This document shows positions 61,483-64,000 of a DNA stretch of 64,000 nt, piece by piece. Numbering within the stretch: the stretch's first letter is position 1; every line of letters begins with the position of its first letter. The stretch is from Simiduia curdlanivorans. Lineage in GTDB: Bacteria > Pseudomonadota > Gammaproteobacteria > Pseudomonadales > Cellvibrionaceae. The notes under the pieces were generated by a model that worked only from the letters and a program-made list of their open reading frames with translations, searched no databases and was not told the origin of the DNA. The translations under genes and the position numbers were made by a program. Where the stretch lies: contig NZ_JAUFQG010000004.1 in assembly GCF_030409605.1 (NCBI RefSeq), positions 868,001 to 932,000 of the forward strand, in the 5' to 3' direction.

Positions 61483-62919
61483 ATGAGCAGTACCATCAAC
61501 CGGTTTCGCCAACAGCTTAACACCGGTGCTAAGCGCACCAAGGACAGTGCTCGCCGCTTTAAGGAGAAGGCTGGGCGCGGCATTAAGCGCGCCATCGGGC
61601 AGCGAAGCTGTATTGCGATCACCGGCTTTAGCGGCGCCGGCAAATCCACCTTATTGGCATCACTGGTCAATCAGCTGGTCAACATGGATGTGCAGCAAGC
61701 TCAACACTTGTGGCCAGACTTGCAAAATCGCTGGTTATCGGCGGCCCTAATCAGCGCCGATCAGGCCATTGCCGAGTACCCTTATGGGGCGCATCTGGCA
61801 AAATTACGAGCCGGCGAATGGCCCGCCTCGACCCAAGATTTAAGCCGCTGCCTAATTGAAATTCGGTTGAAGCCACGCTCGCGCCTAGAAGACATCTCGG
61901 GTAAAGGCTATGTTAGCCACCAAGTGGAAATTTGGGATTATCCCGGCGAGTGGTTAATGGATTTACCCCTGGCCAGTATGGGTTACGAGCAATGGGTCAG
62001 CGATTGTTTCGTGCACTTCAATAACGAACCGCGCAACACCCTAGCGCCCGAACTTTACCAAGCGCTCTTAGATATTGACCCTGTGTCTGTGTTTGAGCCC
62101 GAGCGCTTCGACGCCCTGTTCGAACGCTATCGCGCCTTTTTGATGCAGTGTAAAGCCGAAGGCTTGCACATTATTAACCCGGGCCGCTTCGCCTTGGCCT
62201 CGGCGGATAAACACCAGTTGCCGGCGTTTATTCCCCTGCTCGCCAGCCATCAACATAAATTTGAGGTCATTAGCCCGAACAGCTGGGCCGCAGAAATGCA
62301 GCGTCGCTATAAGCACTATGTCGCCGGTTATGTGAAGCCATTCTTAACCCAGGTGTTTGCGCAAGTAGACCATCAATTAGTGCTGGTGGATTTACTTGGT
62401 TCTCTCGAGCAGGGCAAATATAGTTTAGAGGAATTGCGCCGCAGCCTAACCCGCGTGTTGCAGCTGTTTAGCTATGGCAAAAATCGCTGGCTGGATAAAT
62501 TGGTGGCGCCGAAGGTGGAGCAGCTGACCTTTGTCGCCAGTAAATTGGATTGCGTGCTGCCCAACCAGCGCAGTCATCTGGCGGAGTTGATGCGTGCGGT
62601 AGTGGCCGAATCTATCCAGTCGGCACGCTTTGAATCCACCGAAGTGGATCACCTCGAGCTCGCGGCTATCGCCTGTACTCAGGTGGGTAGTCGGCTGGAT
62701 AGGCCAGCGTTGTTCGTGCAGCAGGGCGAGAGTGCGGCTTGGCTTAGCCACCCAAATTTACCGCGCGGTTGGCCTAACGATACCGATTGGGCGAAATTAG
62801 CCGGTTGGCGCTTACCCTTACTCCTGCCGCCGTCGCTGCCAGACCCACGGCTAAAACCCTGGCCCAATGTCAATATGGCGCAGCTGTGCGAGCATCTGCT
62901 GGGAGATTTGTACGCGTGA
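61483..62919 (+). CDS. ycjX: YcjX-family GTP-binding protein
   Basis: Cytoplasmic P-loop NTPase of the DUF463 family. The 478 residues begin with a basic segment; Walker A is GFSGAGKST (about 47-55), and WDYPGEWLMDLPLA (about 151-164) holds the likely switch region. In E. coli ycjX pairs with ycjF in the stress-linked psp region; here the pair follows the oxidase genes. The function is poorly known. The stop overlaps the next gene in GTGA. Confidence 0.9.
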   Translation: MSSTINRFRQQLNTGAKRTKDSARRFKEKAGRGIKRAIGQRSCIAITGFSGAGKSTLLASLVNQLVNMDVQQAQHLWPDLQNRWLSAALISADQAIAEYPYGAHLAKLRAGEWPASTQDLSRCLIEIRLKPRSRLEDISGKGYVSHQVEIWDYPGEWLMDLPLASMGYEQWVSDCFVHFNNEPRNTLAPELYQALLDIDPVSVFEPERFDALFERYRAFLMQCKAEGLHIINPGRFALASADKHQLPAFIPLLASHQHKFEVISPNSWAAEMQRRYKHYVAGYVKPFLTQVFAQVDHQLVLVDLLGSLEQGKYSLEELRRSLTRVLQLFSYGKNRWLDKLVAPKVEQLTFVASKLDCVLPNQRSHLAELMRAVVAESIQSARFESTEVDHLELAAIACTQVGSRLDRPALFVQQGESAAWLSHPNLPRGWPNDTDWAKLAGWRLPLLLPPSLPDPRLKPWPNVNMAQLCEHLLGDLYA

Positions 62920-63923
62920 AGAAGACCGAAACCACAAGTGCACCGCTACCTAGCCCTTGGCTTGAGCCAATGAGTGCGGCGGAACAGCAGCAGTTGCAGG
63001 TGTTGGCCGCGCAACCCAAACAGGAACAAGAGCCAGAGGGCGACCAAGTCTGGGCGGCGCAAAGCGCGGCCACCGGCTGGCTAGAATACGCCGGCATAGC
63101 CAAGGCCGCGGCCTGGTTTGTGGGCGGCTTTGTTAGCTTACAGGCCGCCCTGATGATTGCCGGCGCTTGGTCCTATCATTGGAGTTTAGGTATTGGCGCC
63201 CTGACACTGGTTGGCATTCCCAGTTTTTGGCTACTGTCCAAACTCTGGCGGGCAAGGCGCAATGGCAAGCGGGTGGCCGCTTTGGAGCGGGTGCGGTTGT
63301 TGGCAAATCAGCTAATGGCAAGCCAGGCCGAAGAGCATTTCAGCGAATACCGAGCCGCCGCAGAGTCCGTATTACCCTCAACACACGTGTTGTTTTCTGG
63401 CCAGCCGGCGCGTTTAGGTGACTATGCCAACATCCAAGAAAAATTAGACGATCTCGATCGTCAGTTGGCCCAACGCTGCGATAAAACCGCACTTGCAGAG
63501 GTGGTTCGCGCTACCCGCCGCACCGCGCTAGGCGTAGCGGCTAGCCCGTTTCTAGCGCTGGATTTAGTGCTCACGCTGGCCGGTAATATGTCGTTGATTG
63601 GCCGCATCGCCAAGTCCTACGGCTTGGCCCCTAGCCCATTTCTGGAAGCGCAATTGCTGGTGCACGTGTACCGTCAAATTGCCGCCATGGGCGCTATCGA
63701 ACTCGGCAGCGAAGTGGCGGGGCAGACACTCTCCCACGAAGTGATTAGCAAGCTTTCGGGGCGGGTTGCGCAGGGCTTTTCTGCCGGCATCTACACCTAC
63801 CGCATTGGCGTAACGGCCATGGCGCTGTGCCGGCCACTGGCGTTTTCGGCGCAAACCAAACCCAAGCCCGGCACGGTATTTAAAGATTTGTTCCGCCGTC
63901 TGGAAGCCGATGAGATAGGTTAA
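62916..63923 (+). CDS. ycjF: YcjF-family membrane protein (DUF697)
   Basis: Inner-membrane protein partner of YcjX. The GTG start at 62916 overlaps the ycjX stop by three bases and has GGGAG ten bases upstream; a longer frame would overlap ycjX by more than 130 bases. The 335 residues have a soluble N-terminal part (about 1-65), two membrane helices (about 68-110), and a DUF697 domain that includes VRATRRTALGVAASPFLALD (about 203-222) and LVHVYRQIAAMGAIELGSEV. Coupling with ycjX suggests a complex; the role is unknown. Confidence 0.88.
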   Translation: MKKTETTSAPLPSPWLEPMSAAEQQQLQVLAAQPKQEQEPEGDQVWAAQSAATGWLEYAGIAKAAAWFVGGFVSLQAALMIAGAWSYHWSLGIGALTLVGIPSFWLLSKLWRARRNGKRVAALERVRLLANQLMASQAEEHFSEYRAAAESVLPSTHVLFSGQPARLGDYANIQEKLDDLDRQLAQRCDKTALAEVVRATRRTALGVAASPFLALDLVLTLAGNMSLIGRIAKSYGLAPSPFLEAQLLVHVYRQIAAMGAIELGSEVAGQTLSHEVISKLSGRVAQGFSAGIYTYRIGVTAMALCRPLAFSAQTKPKPGTVFKDLFRRLEADEIG

Positions 63924-64000
63924 TCGAGCCCGTTAAAGAGGAATGAAACAACCGGTTTTTTCGTGTAAACCGAATAAAGCTTGCGAATTTAGTCGCCGAT

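Overview
The window is a stretch of core chromosome from a gammaproteobacterium, centred on the replication origin. Gene content and order (atpIBEFHAGDC, parAB, rsmG, mnmG, mnmE, yidC, yidD, rnpA, rpmH, then divergently dnaA, dnaN, recF, gyrB; def-fmt-rsmB-trkA; LysM-dprA-tsaC-hemF-aroE; a cox cluster with DUF2909 and SURF1 genes) match, from memory, the layout around the origin of Pseudomonas and the Cellvibrionales. Base composition near 50% G+C and several departures from the Pseudomonas order suggest a marine Cellvibrionales-like organism; the species cannot be named from the sequence alone.

Layout. 1-4967 (minus): a seven-gene Mrp/Mnh-type cation/proton antiporter operon, its last gene cut by the window edge. 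4968-5764: about 800 bases without a gene. 5765-9013 (minus): glmU-glmS for UDP-N-acetylglucosamine. 9157-16449 (minus): the complete F1Fo ATP synthase operon with its promoter and terminator. 16488-20797 (minus): parB, parA, rsmG, mnmG. 20798-21339: an AT-rich gap with DnaA boxes. 21340-25250 (minus): mnmE, yidC, yidD, rnpA, rpmH. 25251-25871: the rpmH-dnaA gap, the best oriC candidate, where transcription changes direction. 25872-32068 (plus): dnaA, dnaN, recF, gyrB, with two parS sites inside recF. 32127-36465 (minus): glyQ, glyS, gmhB and a PlsC-type acyltransferase. 36615-37526 (plus): an LpxL/HtrB-type acyltransferase. 37523-43161 (minus): def, fmt, rsmB, trkA, trkH. 43436-48156 (plus): LysM protein, dprA, tsaC, hemF, aroE. 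48182-53395: gamma carbonic anhydrase, prlC, a YheV-type zinc ribbon, an unrecognised 251-residue protein and a MATE exporter. 53803-61375: aa3-type cytochrome oxidase and assembly genes. 61483-63923: the paired YcjX/YcjF genes.

The genes fall into three linked themes: starting and segregating the chromosome (dnaA, dnaN, gyrB, DnaA boxes, parAB and parS within about 13 kb), energy conversion (ATP synthase, cytochrome oxidase, Mrp antiporter, Trk potassium uptake), and translation or envelope housekeeping. No IS element, prophage, CRISPR array, tRNA or rRNA was found. No clearly new multi-gene system is visible. The points most worth following are the two competing DnaA-box regions, the parS pair in recF, the structured gene-free region beside glmS, the unrecognised gene at 51077-51832, and a SCO-like gene in a cox cluster that lacks heme A synthase.
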